Source of the DNA: Streptomyces bathyalis
GTDB taxonomy: Bacteria; Actinomycetota; Actinomycetes; Streptomycetales; Streptomycetaceae
Length of the DNA: 64,000 bases
Assembly (NCBI RefSeq): GCF_015910445.1
Contig: NZ_CP048882.1
Location: 310,001-374,000 of the forward strand
Direction of reading: 5' to 3'
The notes under the pieces were generated by a model that saw only the letters and a program-made list of their open reading frames with translations, was not told the DNA's origin and did not search any database. The position numbers and the translations under genes are program-made. Positions 43,960-52,301 of the stretch are shown piece after piece. Every line of letters starts with the position of its first letter. Position 1 is the first letter of the stretch.

Positions 43960-44391
43960 ATGCCCACGAACCCCGCGGCACGGCAGAGCCCACAGGACTA
44001 CGTCGACGCCATGGCCCGCGATCGCGGATACGTCCTCGATTACCACAAGGTCATGGCCGAGCATGACTTCGACGTGCTGCAAGCCACGAACCAGCTCGTG
44101 CACGCCGCCTACCTCGCACCGCGCAGTCTGGCTCCCGCCACGAAGGAACTGCTCTTCATTCTGAGCCTGACCGTGATGCGCGCGGCCAAGGGCCACATCC
44201 AGAGCCACATCAGAGTGGCCCTCGACCTCGGCCTCACCCCTCAGGAGATCCTTGAAGCGATCGAGATCGCCCTGCCCGAAGCGGGCATCGTGGCATTCCA
44301 GACCGGCCTGGACGCCTGGCGGGAAGCGGTCGGCGCGAGCGGCATCGAACCCACGGCGGAGGTTCATCAGAGCGGTTCCGGAACGGACTGA
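43960..44391 (+). CDS. Carboxymuconolactone decarboxylase (CMD) family protein
   Basis: A 143-residue helical protein of the CMD/AhpD fold: LVHAAYLAPRSLAPATKELLFILSLTVMRA followed by GHIQSHIRVALDLGLTPQEILEAIE. The CxxC of peroxidatic AhpD proteins is absent (AAKGHIQSH instead), so a decarboxylase or structural role is more likely. AAGGAG precedes the ATG. It is the last gene of the ten-gene operon and is followed, after a gap, by a convergent transporter gene. Confidence 0.88.
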   Translation: MPTNPAARQSPQDYVDAMARDRGYVLDYHKVMAEHDFDVLQATNQLVHAAYLAPRSLAPATKELLFILSLTVMRAAKGHIQSHIRVALDLGLTPQEILEAIEIALPEAGIVAFQTGLDAWREAVGASGIEPTAEVHQSGSGTD

Positions 44392-44443
44392 TCAACCCCA
44401 AGGGAGCGGGCGCCGCCACCGATAAGCCCTCGCCTGTTCCGTC

Positions 44444-44671
44444 TCATCGTTGGCATGAGTCGGTGCCGCGGCAGCAGGCACAGAGGATGGTGGCATCGCA
44501 GGGAAGCTCCCCACAGCCATGACAGCGGGGACAGGCAATCTTGCCGTTGCATACCCGCTGCTGCCCATCACGCAGGTCGTAGCGGCTCTTCAAAGACGAG
44601 CCCGTGCACAAGTCATCAACCGGCCCGTCATGGGTGTCCCGCCCGGCTTCATATTGCCTCTGGTATGGGTC
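44444..44671 (-). CDS. Possible Cys-rich zinc-binding small protein (start not found)
   Basis: An open frame ends in a Cys-rich tail: IACPRCHGCGELPC and ILCACCRGTDSC, preceded by THDGPVDDLCTGSSLKSRYDL. CxxCxGxG pairs recall DnaJ-type zinc modules. The sequence composition is protein-like, but no good start or ribosome site is visible between it and the transporter stop at 44748, so it may be a remnant. I do not recognise a named family. Confidence 0.35.
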   Translation of the reverse strand, partial: DPYQRQYEAGRDTHDGPVDDLCTGSSLKSRYDLRDGQQRVCNGKIACPRCHGCGELPCDATILCACCRGTDSCQR

Positions 44672-44747
44672 GGTTGCTGTTGGCCGGGGCTGCGATGCCT
44701 GGACGGGGGTGGCGTTCGGTACGGGCCGGTGGGTCGATCGCCTTGGG

Positions 44748-46172
44748 TCATTGGGCGGGAGGTTCAGGCGTCGGCGTCGGCGTCGGCTGAGACGCGGCAA
44801 GGCCCGAGGACGGTGTTTTCGGTACGGCCGCGGCGTCCGTGGGGATGTCGGCCAGATCGAGGTCTTTGGTCTCGCCCGCCGCGAACATGGCTGCCGCTGC
44901 CAGTGCAAGCATCGCCAGGACGAAAACCATGACCGGGGCAATGGAACCAGTGGCAGCGAGCAGGGCAACGCCCAGCAGTGGGGCGACCGAACCACCGACC
45001 ACCGTGGCGAGTTGGTAGCCGAGTGACGCCCCGCTGAAGCGGACGTGCGTGGGAAAGAGTTCAGCAAAGAAGGCAGCGGTGCCGCCGGCGATAATGCCGT
45101 CGGCGATCAGACCCACGGTCATCAACGCCGTGATGGCAACCGAGCCACCTCCGGAAGCCCAGGTGAACCCCACGGGAACCCACGCGGCAGCCAGTGCCAC
45201 ACCGGTCAGTGTCGTGATGCGCCGTCCGATGATGTCGGAGAGCCGCCCGGCGACGATGATCGTGAGGAACCAGAACACCGAGCCGATGGTCAGCGCGTTG
45301 AGCACCTGAGCCTTCGGGACACCGACGGTCTCCACGAGGTAGGTGAGCCCGAAGATGGCGAACGTGTAGTAGGTGGTCTTCTCGCCGATACCGGCGAAGA
45401 ACGCGATGAGCACGGGCTTGCGGTGGTGCCGCAGCACCAGGGCGACGGGGCTGTGGACCTGTGCCTCCTGGCGCCGGGGCCCGTGGTGCTCGGCGGCTTG
45501 GTGGTATAGGGGGGACTCCTCGATGCTGCGGCGCAGGAAGAAACCCACGGCGATGAGCAGCGCCGACAGGGCGAAGGGGATGCGCCAGCCCCAAGCCGTG
45601 AACGCCTCCTCGGACATCAACGCGGCCATGACCCACAGCACCGCCGTGGAGATCAGATTGCCGAGCGGTCCCCCCGCCTGAGCCCAACTCGTCCAGAAGC
45701 CGCGGCGTCTGTGGTCTCCGTGCTCGGCGATGAGCAGCACTGCGCCACCCCACTCACCGCCCAGCGCAAGCCCCTGGGTGAGCCGCAGCAGCACCAGCAA
45801 GAGTGGTGCGGCGACGCCGATAGTGGCGTAGGAGGGCACCGCTGCGATGAGTACCGTCGAGCCGCCCATCATCAGCAGGCTGACAACGAGCATCCGCTTG
45901 CGGCCGAGGCGGTCGCCGAAGTGTCCGAACAGCACGCCGCCGAGCGGACGAGCCACGAAGCCGACCGCGTACGTGGCGAGCGCCAGCAGCGCGCCGACCA
46001 GTGCGCTGTTCTCCGGGAAGAACACGGTGTTGAAGACCGTCGCGGCCGCCGAGCCGTACAGGAAGAAGTCGTAGAACTCGATGGCCGTGCCGGCTGTCGC
46101 GGCAGCGACCACCTTGCGCAAGCCACGAGGAGTGGCGGTCTTCGACTTCCCCGTGTGGGAAGAATGGATCAT
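44748..46172 (-). CDS. MHS-family MFS transporter, second copy
   Basis: A 474-residue metabolite:H+ symporter: TAGTAIEFYDFFLYGSAAATVF, GHFGDRLGRKRMLVVSL, LTQGLALGGEWGGAVLLIAEH and GRLSDIIGRRITTL. It ends in a Pro/Thr tail (PTPTPTPEPPAQ). AGGAG stands four bases before the ATG. It is convergent with the aromatic operon and divergent from the IS remnant, so uptake of the operon's aromatic acid is possible but unproven. It differs clearly from the MHS protein at 19864, so the two are not a recent duplication. Confidence 0.9.
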   Translation of the reverse strand: MIHSSHTGKSKTATPRGLRKVVAAATAGTAIEFYDFFLYGSAAATVFNTVFFPENSALVGALLALATYAVGFVARPLGGVLFGHFGDRLGRKRMLVVSLLMMGGSTVLIAAVPSYATIGVAAPLLLVLLRLTQGLALGGEWGGAVLLIAEHGDHRRRGFWTSWAQAGGPLGNLISTAVLWVMAALMSEEAFTAWGWRIPFALSALLIAVGFFLRRSIEESPLYHQAAEHHGPRRQEAQVHSPVALVLRHHRKPVLIAFFAGIGEKTTYYTFAIFGLTYLVETVGVPKAQVLNALTIGSVFWFLTIIVAGRLSDIIGRRITTLTGVALAAAWVPVGFTWASGGGSVAITALMTVGLIADGIIAGGTAAFFAELFPTHVRFSGASLGYQLATVVGGSVAPLLGVALLAATGSIAPVMVFVLAMLALAAAAMFAAGETKDLDLADIPTDAAAVPKTPSSGLAASQPTPTPTPEPPAQ

Positions 46173-46359
46173 GATTCTCCTGTGCGATCAGCGCACCGAT
46201 GAGTTCGTATGGTGCACCCATATTCAGAGACGTGGAGTCGCCCGTCAAGACCGGCGCGTTCGGAAGAGGCGTCCACCGGGAGGATCGACCGCAAGCTGGA
46301 CGCAAGGGTGTATGCGCAGAGCGCAATCAAAAGTGCAGATATCGATCAGCGCTCTGCTC

Positions 46360-46650
46360 GTCAGTGAACGCGTGCCGTTAACTGACGCGCAGTGGGCGCG
46401 GATTGAGCCGTTGCTGCCGGACCGGACACTCAAGCGCAGCGGCCGGTGGCGTGACCGCCGGCAGGCGATCGACGCGGTCGCCAACAAGTCCGGACCGGAA
46501 CGCGGTGGATGGATCTGCCGGCCGAGTTCGGCTCGTGGAAGGGGGGGTGCACAATCGGCTGCGGAGGTGGGCCGCCGACGGCACCTGCGAACGAGTGCTG
46601 ACCGCACCACAGGGCGGCTGGCCGACCTCAACAGCAGATCGGCGGCTTCC
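46360..46650 (+). pseudogene. IS5-family transposase remnant
   Basis: The N-terminal motif SERVPLTDAQWARIEPLLPD and RWRDRRQAIDAVA match IS5-type transposases common in Streptomyces. The continuation is split: GGVHNRLRRWAADGTCERVL lies in another frame, and the catalytic DDE part is gone. No intact inverted repeats were found. It fills most of the gap between the MHS transporter and the IclR gene. Confidence 0.8.
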
Positions 46651-46851
46651 AGGCACCGAAGCAACGCTTCATACCGCGTCCTCGTCGAGGCCGAGGTACG
46701 GCGGGGTCGACGATGGGCTTTGACCACCGGCACATCGGTGTTCGCTGCTTGACCTTCTGGGCTCCGGCCTGTGCCACCCGGGGTGGCTACACCGAAGAGC
46801 CCTCCTGATCTCCTCCCCCGTCGCGGGACGGGGATTGCCGTTGGCGCACAA

Positions 46852-47661
46852 TTACGTGAGATCGGGAAGCAACCGACGAATACTAGCCTCGGTCAGGCCG
46901 TCTGTGGCCTCATCAAGGCGTTCTGCCACCTTTCCGGCCTCTGCGCTCAGCAGTTGAGCCAGCCGTGAACGCCGCTTGGTGTCCATGCGCGACGCTATGG
47001 CTGCAATGCTCAGCGCCGCGACGGCTCTGCCGTCCTTGCCGACAACGGGGACGCCGATTGCGCGCATGCCCGGGATCAGCATTTGGTCGTTGAAGGTGTA
47101 CTCGCGGCTTCTGCTATCACTGACCAGTTGCAGCAGGGTATCGGCGTCAAAGCTCGTGTAACTCTCCAGTCGGGAAGAGTTCTCTTCGATGATGCGCTCT
47201 ATTTCCTCGTCCGGTAGCCAGGCGAGCAGTGCGAGGCTACCTGCGCCGACGCCGAGTGGGCGACGGTCGCCGACTCGGAGGGTGAGCGTCTTGATCGGGA
47301 ATGCGCCGGTGGCCCGGTCCACACAGATCGCCTCAGTCGCATTGCGCACGGACAGATATACCGTGTCTTCTGACTCCGTCGTCAACCGCAGTATCGAGTC
47401 GTTGGCAAGGTCGATGAGTCCATATCGATTTACCGCGGTGAAGCCCAGTGCGAAGAGTCCGAATCCCAGATGGAAACGCCCGGTGACTTCGTCCTGCTCC
47501 ACGAGCCCGTCCTGCGCCATTGTGTTGAGAATTCGGTGCGCTGTCGCCTTTCGCAGGTCGGTGTCTGCGGCAATGTCAATCAGCCTTCGGCCGTCGCGGT
47601 CGGCGCGGGACAGGGAGGCGAGAATCGCCATCGCACGCTCAACACTCTGGACTGACTCCAT
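46852..47661 (-). CDS. IclR-family regulator of the second cluster
   Basis: A 269-residue IclR protein: MESVQSVERAMAILASLSRA, DIAADTDLRKATAHRILNTM as the winged helix, then the effector domain (DTVYLSVRNATEAICVDRA, LGVGAGSLALLAWL, NDQMLIPGMRAIGVPV). The ATG at 47661 follows GAGGG by six bases; upstream in-frame codons lack support. It is divergent, across 654 bases, from the transporter-ThDP-M24-aminotransferase operon, its likely target. Confidence 0.92.
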   Translation of the reverse strand: MESVQSVERAMAILASLSRADRDGRRLIDIAADTDLRKATAHRILNTMAQDGLVEQDEVTGRFHLGFGLFALGFTAVNRYGLIDLANDSILRLTTESEDTVYLSVRNATEAICVDRATGAFPIKTLTLRVGDRRPLGVGAGSLALLAWLPDEEIERIIEENSSRLESYTSFDADTLLQLVSDSRSREYTFNDQMLIPGMRAIGVPVVGKDGRAVAALSIAAIASRMDTKRRSRLAQLLSAEAGKVAERLDEATDGLTEASIRRLLPDLT

Positions 47662-48315
47662 CGAGAATCCCTCACAATAGTGTGCCTGCTTGCCAAATCT
47701 CAGCGGTATTCCACAATTCTTGCGGCAATCGGCGATGGTGGTGCCGTCCTGGCCGTTGACGCGGTCCGCGCGGATGTCGGTTCGAGCGTGTAGGGCAACG
47801 TCCCTCCACGCGCGGGGCGTGGTCAGTATGCCGCTTCGTCTCCCACGCTCGGCCCCTCCCCTCAGCGAGCCGGGGGAACTCAGGTTCACGGCGAACACGC
47901 GGACCGGAGAACGGGCAGGTTCCTTACCCCTTCTGCCCACTGGGCACCCAGCACCCCGCTTGGAGGACGGCGCAGTGCGCCTCGTGCCTGTGCTTGCCGG
48001 CCACCCAGTGCTGCTGGCGTGGCCAACAATCGAGAAGCCCTTGGTGCGGGCAGGACGTCTGACTCATCCACTCAGCAGCGCATGGTTACATCTGGGTTAT
48101 ATGCGGCCTTGACGTCGCTATCGCATGGGTTCTCCCACCGTGCGCACCACTGCTGACCGCGGTGACCTGCTCAGGCGTAGCCGTGGCGTCCGCGACCGCT
48201 GAGACGGCTCGATACCTTGACACGATTTCGAAACTCAGTACCGTCATGCGGAACCAACTGGCTCGATGGGTAGCGCGACGCCGCACAGCGATGTCGCAGC
48301 GATTGGACGGCACCA
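47662..48315. other. Long divergent intergenic region of the second cluster
   Basis: No protein-coding frame here is convincing. It should hold the promoters of the IclR gene and of the operon starting at 48316. A TTGCGGCAA palindrome (47718-47726) lies close to the IclR start and TTTCGAAA lies in the operon promoter spacer. Confidence 0.5.
48217..48244 (+). promoter_or_regulatory. Candidate promoter of the MFS-ThDP-M24 operon
   Basis: TTGACA (48217) and TACCGT (48239) are 16 bases apart, about 70 bases before the ATG at 48316. The spacer carries the palindrome TTTCGAAA (48226-48233), a possible IclR contact. Confidence 0.4.
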
Positions 48316-49635
48316 ATGACAGTCGAGTACACGGCGACAACGCCCACGGAGGACCCTGACCTCGAGCGACGGGCCTTCAGGAGGCTGGGGATACGCCTCT
48401 TCCCCTTGCTCGTTCTGACCCTGTTCGTGAACTTCATGGACCGGGCGAACCTGGGGGTCGTGGCATCACCAATGTCGGACGACCTCAATCTGAGCGGCAG
48501 CGCGTTCGGCCTCGCGGCCGGCCTGTTCTACCTCGGATACCTGCTCTGCGAAGTGCCCAGCAACGTGGCGCTGAACAAGTTCGGGGCCCGCATCTGGATC
48601 GCAAGGATCATGATCACCTGGGGGATCTTGACCATCTGCCTGATGTTCGTGGCAGGCCCGGTCTCCCTCAATATCCTCAGGTTCCTGCTCGGCGCCGCTG
48701 AGGCCGGTCTGTTCCCCGGAATCATCCTGTATCTGACGTACTGGTGTCCCGGCCGCCTCTTCGCCCGCGCGTACTCGACCTTCCAGGTCGCTGTGCCAGT
48801 GGGTCTGGCGCTCACCAGCCTGATCACCTCCGCGATCCTGCTCATGCACGATGTCCTGGGGATGGCGGGCTGGAGGTGGGTCTTCCTCATCGAGGGCCTG
48901 CCGGCGGTGCTGCTCGGGATCCTCGTGTTCGTGGTCCTGCCGAACGGCCCGAAGGACGCGAAGTGGCTCCGGCAGGACGAGCGGGAGTACCTGCTCAAGC
49001 ACGCCCAGGCGGCGCGGCCGGACGACGCCCACCGGCGCGGTGCGCTCGCCGAGGTCATGCGCTCCAGGCTGACGTGGGTACACGCGGGGCTCTACTTCTG
49101 CATGATCATCGGGTTCTGGACGATCACATATTGGCTTCCTACGGTCGTCCAGGAGCACTTCGAGGTCGACGCCGTCAGCTCAGGCCTCATCTCAGCGGTG
49201 CCGTGGGCGTTCACCGCCGTCGCCATGGTGGCGGTTGGCATCTCCTCGACGCGCACCAATGACGTCCGGTGGCACATGATCGGCTGCCTGGTCGTCGGCG
49301 GCCTGGCGCTGCTCGGCAGCACGCTCGTGGACTCGCCGATACTCGCCCTGGTCCTGCTGTGCCTGGCGGCGGCCGGCACCCAAGCGGCCAGTCCCCTGTT
49401 CTGGGCGCGAACCTCCGCTGTCTTCGCGGGCGCCCTCGCCGCCGTGGCCATCGCGTTCATCAACTCACTGGGCAACATCAGCGGCCTGGTCGGCCCCTAC
49501 GTGCTGGGCCTTCTGACCGACCTCACCGGCGACACCCGGCTCGGACTCGTGGTGATGAGCTGCTTCATTCTCGTAGCGGCACTGCTGACGTCCGTGATCA
49601 TCCGCAGCCCGGCAGCCTCGGGGAAGGACCTGTGA
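48316..49635 (+). CDS. MFS transporter, ACS (anion:cation symporter)-like
   Basis: A 439-residue 12-helix carrier of the anion:cation symporter branch, which imports organic acids such as phthalate, tartrate, glucarate or 4-hydroxyphenylacetate. Marks: FVNFMDRANLGVVASPMSDDL, GYLLCEVPSNVALNKFGARIW, LLGAAEAGLFPGIILYLTYWCP and the late SVFAGALAAVAIAFINSLGNISG. It leads the second cluster; its stop overlaps the next start. The family and context suggest uptake of a carboxylated or amino-acid-like compound metabolised by the genes behind it. Confidence 0.92.
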   Translation: MTVEYTATTPTEDPDLERRAFRRLGIRLFPLLVLTLFVNFMDRANLGVVASPMSDDLNLSGSAFGLAAGLFYLGYLLCEVPSNVALNKFGARIWIARIMITWGILTICLMFVAGPVSLNILRFLLGAAEAGLFPGIILYLTYWCPGRLFARAYSTFQVAVPVGLALTSLITSAILLMHDVLGMAGWRWVFLIEGLPAVLLGILVFVVLPNGPKDAKWLRQDEREYLLKHAQAARPDDAHRRGALAEVMRSRLTWVHAGLYFCMIIGFWTITYWLPTVVQEHFEVDAVSSGLISAVPWAFTAVAMVAVGISSTRTNDVRWHMIGCLVVGGLALLGSTLVDSPILALVLLCLAAAGTQAASPLFWARTSAVFAGALAAVAIAFINSLGNISGLVGPYVLGLLTDLTGDTRLGLVVMSCFILVAALLTSVIIRSPAASGKDL

Positions 49636-50495
49636 CCGGCGAGCCGCCGTACGCGGACGACCTGACCATCGTCGACAGCGCCACGCAACTGGACAGTTGC
49701 CACGGCTCGACGGTGGCGGTCGTCGGCTCCCACGGGGGGCGCTACCCGGCACTGCTGGCCGCCAGGTCCCGGGTGCGGGCGATCGTGTTCAACGACGCGG
49801 GCGTCGGCCGGGACCGAGCGGGCATCAGCGGCCTCGACCAACTCGAAGAGCTCGACGTGCCGGCAGCAGCCGTGAGCCACGTGACGGCGCGCATAGGAGA
49901 CGGTGCCAACACGCTGCGGCACGGAAGGATCTCGCACGTCAACGCACCTGCTCGTGCACTGGGTTGCACGGCAGGAATGCCGTGCCAGGAGGCAGTGCGT
50001 CTCCTCGCCGGGGCGGCCACTCCACGGGTGCAACCCCCGCAGGCGGAAGAGGCCCGCTACCTGTTGCGTGATGGCCGTCCACGCGTGTGGGCCCTGGACT
50101 CGGCATCGCTGGCAGACGACGCAGACGCAGACGACGTGCTGGTCACCGGGTCCCACGGCGGACTGCTGGGAGGGAAGCCGGAGACCGCGCTGCGCACGGC
50201 GGCGATCGCGGCCGTCTTCAACGACGCCGGGATCGGCCGGGACGGAGCCGGACTGAGCCGGCTGCCGGCACTGGACGAGCGCGGCATAGCAGCGGTCACG
50301 GTCTCCGCCCACTCCGCGCGCGTGGGCGACGGACGCTCCACCTACGACGACGGCGTGCTGTCCGCACAGAACGAAGCCGCTACCCACCTCGGCGCCCGTA
50401 CGGGGATGCCCACACCCGAGTTCGTCGACCTCGTACTGGCGTCACTGAAAGATCAACACACTGGGACAGGAGTGCCGGATGATCACGACAGCTGA
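49632..50495 (+). CDS. Internally duplicated protein of unknown family
   Basis: A 287-residue soluble protein made of two similar ~110-residue halves (about 12-122 and 133-245+). Each half has V(V/T)GSHGG, then A-rich helix, then (I/A)VFNDAG(V/I)GRD.AG(I/L), then (T/S)AR(I/V)GDG..T...G..S..N, and ends near GMP.QE/PEF. The conserved His-Gly-Gly, Asn-Asp and Asp residues look like active-site or cofactor residues repeated in both halves, so each half may hold a site or the two may form one at their interface. I do not recognise the family. The GTG start overlaps the transporter stop and its end overlaps the ThDP gene by 17 bases, so it is tightly coupled to this pathway. Confidence 0.85.
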   Translation: MTGEPPYADDLTIVDSATQLDSCHGSTVAVVGSHGGRYPALLAARSRVRAIVFNDAGVGRDRAGISGLDQLEELDVPAAAVSHVTARIGDGANTLRHGRISHVNAPARALGCTAGMPCQEAVRLLAGAATPRVQPPQAEEARYLLRDGRPRVWALDSASLADDADADDVLVTGSHGGLLGGKPETALRTAAIAAVFNDAGIGRDGAGLSRLPALDERGIAAVTVSAHSARVGDGRSTYDDGVLSAQNEAATHLGARTGMPTPEFVDLVLASLKDQHTGTGVPDDHDS

Positions 50496-52263
50496 GGACA
50501 GCAACAACACACACCCACCGTCCTCACACGACGAGCCCATGTCCGGTGGGCGAGCGTTGGCGGAGATGCTCCGGATCAACGGCGCCGGCCCCATATTCGG
50601 CATGGCCGGTTTCCAGCTGCTCCCCTACTACGAAGGCGTTCGCCGCCTGGGCATGGAACACCACCTGGTCAATGACGAACGGGTCGGGGCGTTCGCGGCC
50701 GACGCCTACGCACGGCTGACGGGTCGGCCGGGCATCTGCGACGGCACTCTCGGACCCGGGACCACCAACCTCGTGACCGCACTGGTGGAGTCGCTCAACG
50801 CGGGCGTCCCGGTGATCGCGCTGACAGGCAACACCCACCGGGGTCACTCATGGAAGAACATGACGCAAGAGGCCCGCCAAGTGGAGATCCTGCGGCCAGC
50901 CGTGAAGGAACTGATCCGCGTCGAGGCCGTCGAGCGCATCCCCGAGCTGGTCCGCAGGGCCTTCTCCGTCGCGACATCCGGACGACCCGGCCCCGTGGTG
51001 CTCGACATCCCGGAAGACGTCGCGCACGCCGAGCACACATTCGCCGCGGGCGAGTTCTTCGCCGACGCCGCCACCGCCCGCGTACCAGCCCGTCGCCCCC
51101 GGCCCGACGCGTCCGAAGTGGAACGCGCGGCAGCGCTCCTGGCACGCTCCCGCCGCCCCCTCATCCTGGCCGGTGGCGGCGTGCACCTGTCGGAAGCGCA
51201 TGACGCTCTTCTCCACCTCGCCGAAGCAGCGGGCATCCCGGTGGCACACACGCTGAGCGGCAAGGGCGCGATTCCGTGCACGCATGACCTGTCGGCGGGT
51301 CTGTTCGGACGGTACAGCCGGTACGCCAACGAGCTCATAGAGTCCTCCGACTGCCTGCTGGTGGTCGGATGCAAACTCGGGGAGATCGCCACAAAGCGCT
51401 ACACCTTGCCCCGCCCGGGCACGCCCCTCATCCACCTCGACATCGTCGCCGAGGAGATCGGACGCTGGGCGCCCACTCGGGTCGGACTCTGGGGGGACGC
51501 GCGTGCCGGACTGTCGGACCTCGCCACCGCACTCGAATCCGCCACGCCCACAGACGACCGGTCGGCCTACCGGGACGAAGTGCGCGAACGCCGATCGGCG
51601 TGGGAAGCGGAGGCGCGCGCTCGGTACGAGAGCGACGAGGTCCCGATCAACATGGGCCGGCTCGTCGGCGAACTCAACGAGGCGATGCCGGAAGACGGGA
51701 TACTCCTCGCTGACGGCGGTTTCGCCAGTCACTGGGCCGGACTCCTGTACGACACCAAGCGGGCAGGACGAGGATTCGTAGCCGACCGCGGCTTCGCCTC
51801 GATCGGCTACGGCCTGCCAGGCGCTCTCGGCACCGCCCTGGCCGTCCGGACCGACGATGGCAGCGCTCCCCCGGTGGTGAGCATCACTGGCGACAGCGGC
51901 CTCAACATGACCATCGGAGACCTGGAAACCGCCCGCCGCGCGGGCACCGCCTTCACCCTCGTGGTCGTCAACAACGCCGCGTCCGGCTACATCAAGGCAC
52001 TCCAGCACGCCGTGTACGGCGAGGGCAGCTACCAGTCCGCAAGCCTGATCGAGACGAACTACGCGGAACTGGCGAGGAACTTCGGCTGCCACGGACACCG
52101 GGTCGAGCACCCGGACGACCTCGCACCGGCCCTCAAGCAGGCAATGGCGACACACGACGCACCAACGGTCGTCGACGTCGTCGTGACGCGCGACCCCGGC
52201 CAGATGCTGCCCGGCGTGGACAACCGCACGCTCCAGGTGCGGCCAGGAGACCGGCCGGTCTGA
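50479..52263 (+). CDS. ThDP-dependent enzyme, acetolactate-synthase-like
   Basis: A 594-residue thiamine-diphosphate enzyme. Glu67 in LVNDERVGAFAADAYAR activates ThDP; the middle domain LARSRRPLILAGGGVHLSEA is the FAD/ADP-like fold; the ThDP-Mg motif is GDSGLNMTIGDLETARRAG...VVVNN. The first domain motif GICDGTLGPGTTNLVTAL fits the synthase/decarboxylase superfamily. Only the large-subunit type gene is present, with no regulatory subunit nearby, so a biosynthetic acetolactate synthase is unlikely; a catabolic decarboxylase or carboligase is preferred. It starts within the end of the duplicated gene. Confidence 0.88.
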   Translation: MITTAEDSNNTHPPSSHDEPMSGGRALAEMLRINGAGPIFGMAGFQLLPYYEGVRRLGMEHHLVNDERVGAFAADAYARLTGRPGICDGTLGPGTTNLVTALVESLNAGVPVIALTGNTHRGHSWKNMTQEARQVEILRPAVKELIRVEAVERIPELVRRAFSVATSGRPGPVVLDIPEDVAHAEHTFAAGEFFADAATARVPARRPRPDASEVERAAALLARSRRPLILAGGGVHLSEAHDALLHLAEAAGIPVAHTLSGKGAIPCTHDLSAGLFGRYSRYANELIESSDCLLVVGCKLGEIATKRYTLPRPGTPLIHLDIVAEEIGRWAPTRVGLWGDARAGLSDLATALESATPTDDRSAYRDEVRERRSAWEAEARARYESDEVPINMGRLVGELNEAMPEDGILLADGGFASHWAGLLYDTKRAGRGFVADRGFASIGYGLPGALGTALAVRTDDGSAPPVVSITGDSGLNMTIGDLETARRAGTAFTLVVVNNAASGYIKALQHAVYGEGSYQSASLIETNYAELARNFGCHGHRVEHPDDLAPALKQAMATHDAPTVVDVVVTRDPGQMLPGVDNRTLQVRPGDRPV

Positions 52264-52301
52264 GACCCACAACTGCCGACACCCGAAAGCGGAGTCAGAC
52301 A

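Noticed and set aside
47690..48112. Plus-strand 140-residue frame in the long IclR-MFS gap
   Set aside because: No ribosome site, no domain, and codon pattern unlike the neighbours.
48085..48115. ATGCGGCCTTGACGT near the MFS operon promoter resembles the tail of the dispersed repeat
   Set aside because: The TACGG block and the TGACA/TGTCA dyad are missing; not enough to call a copy.
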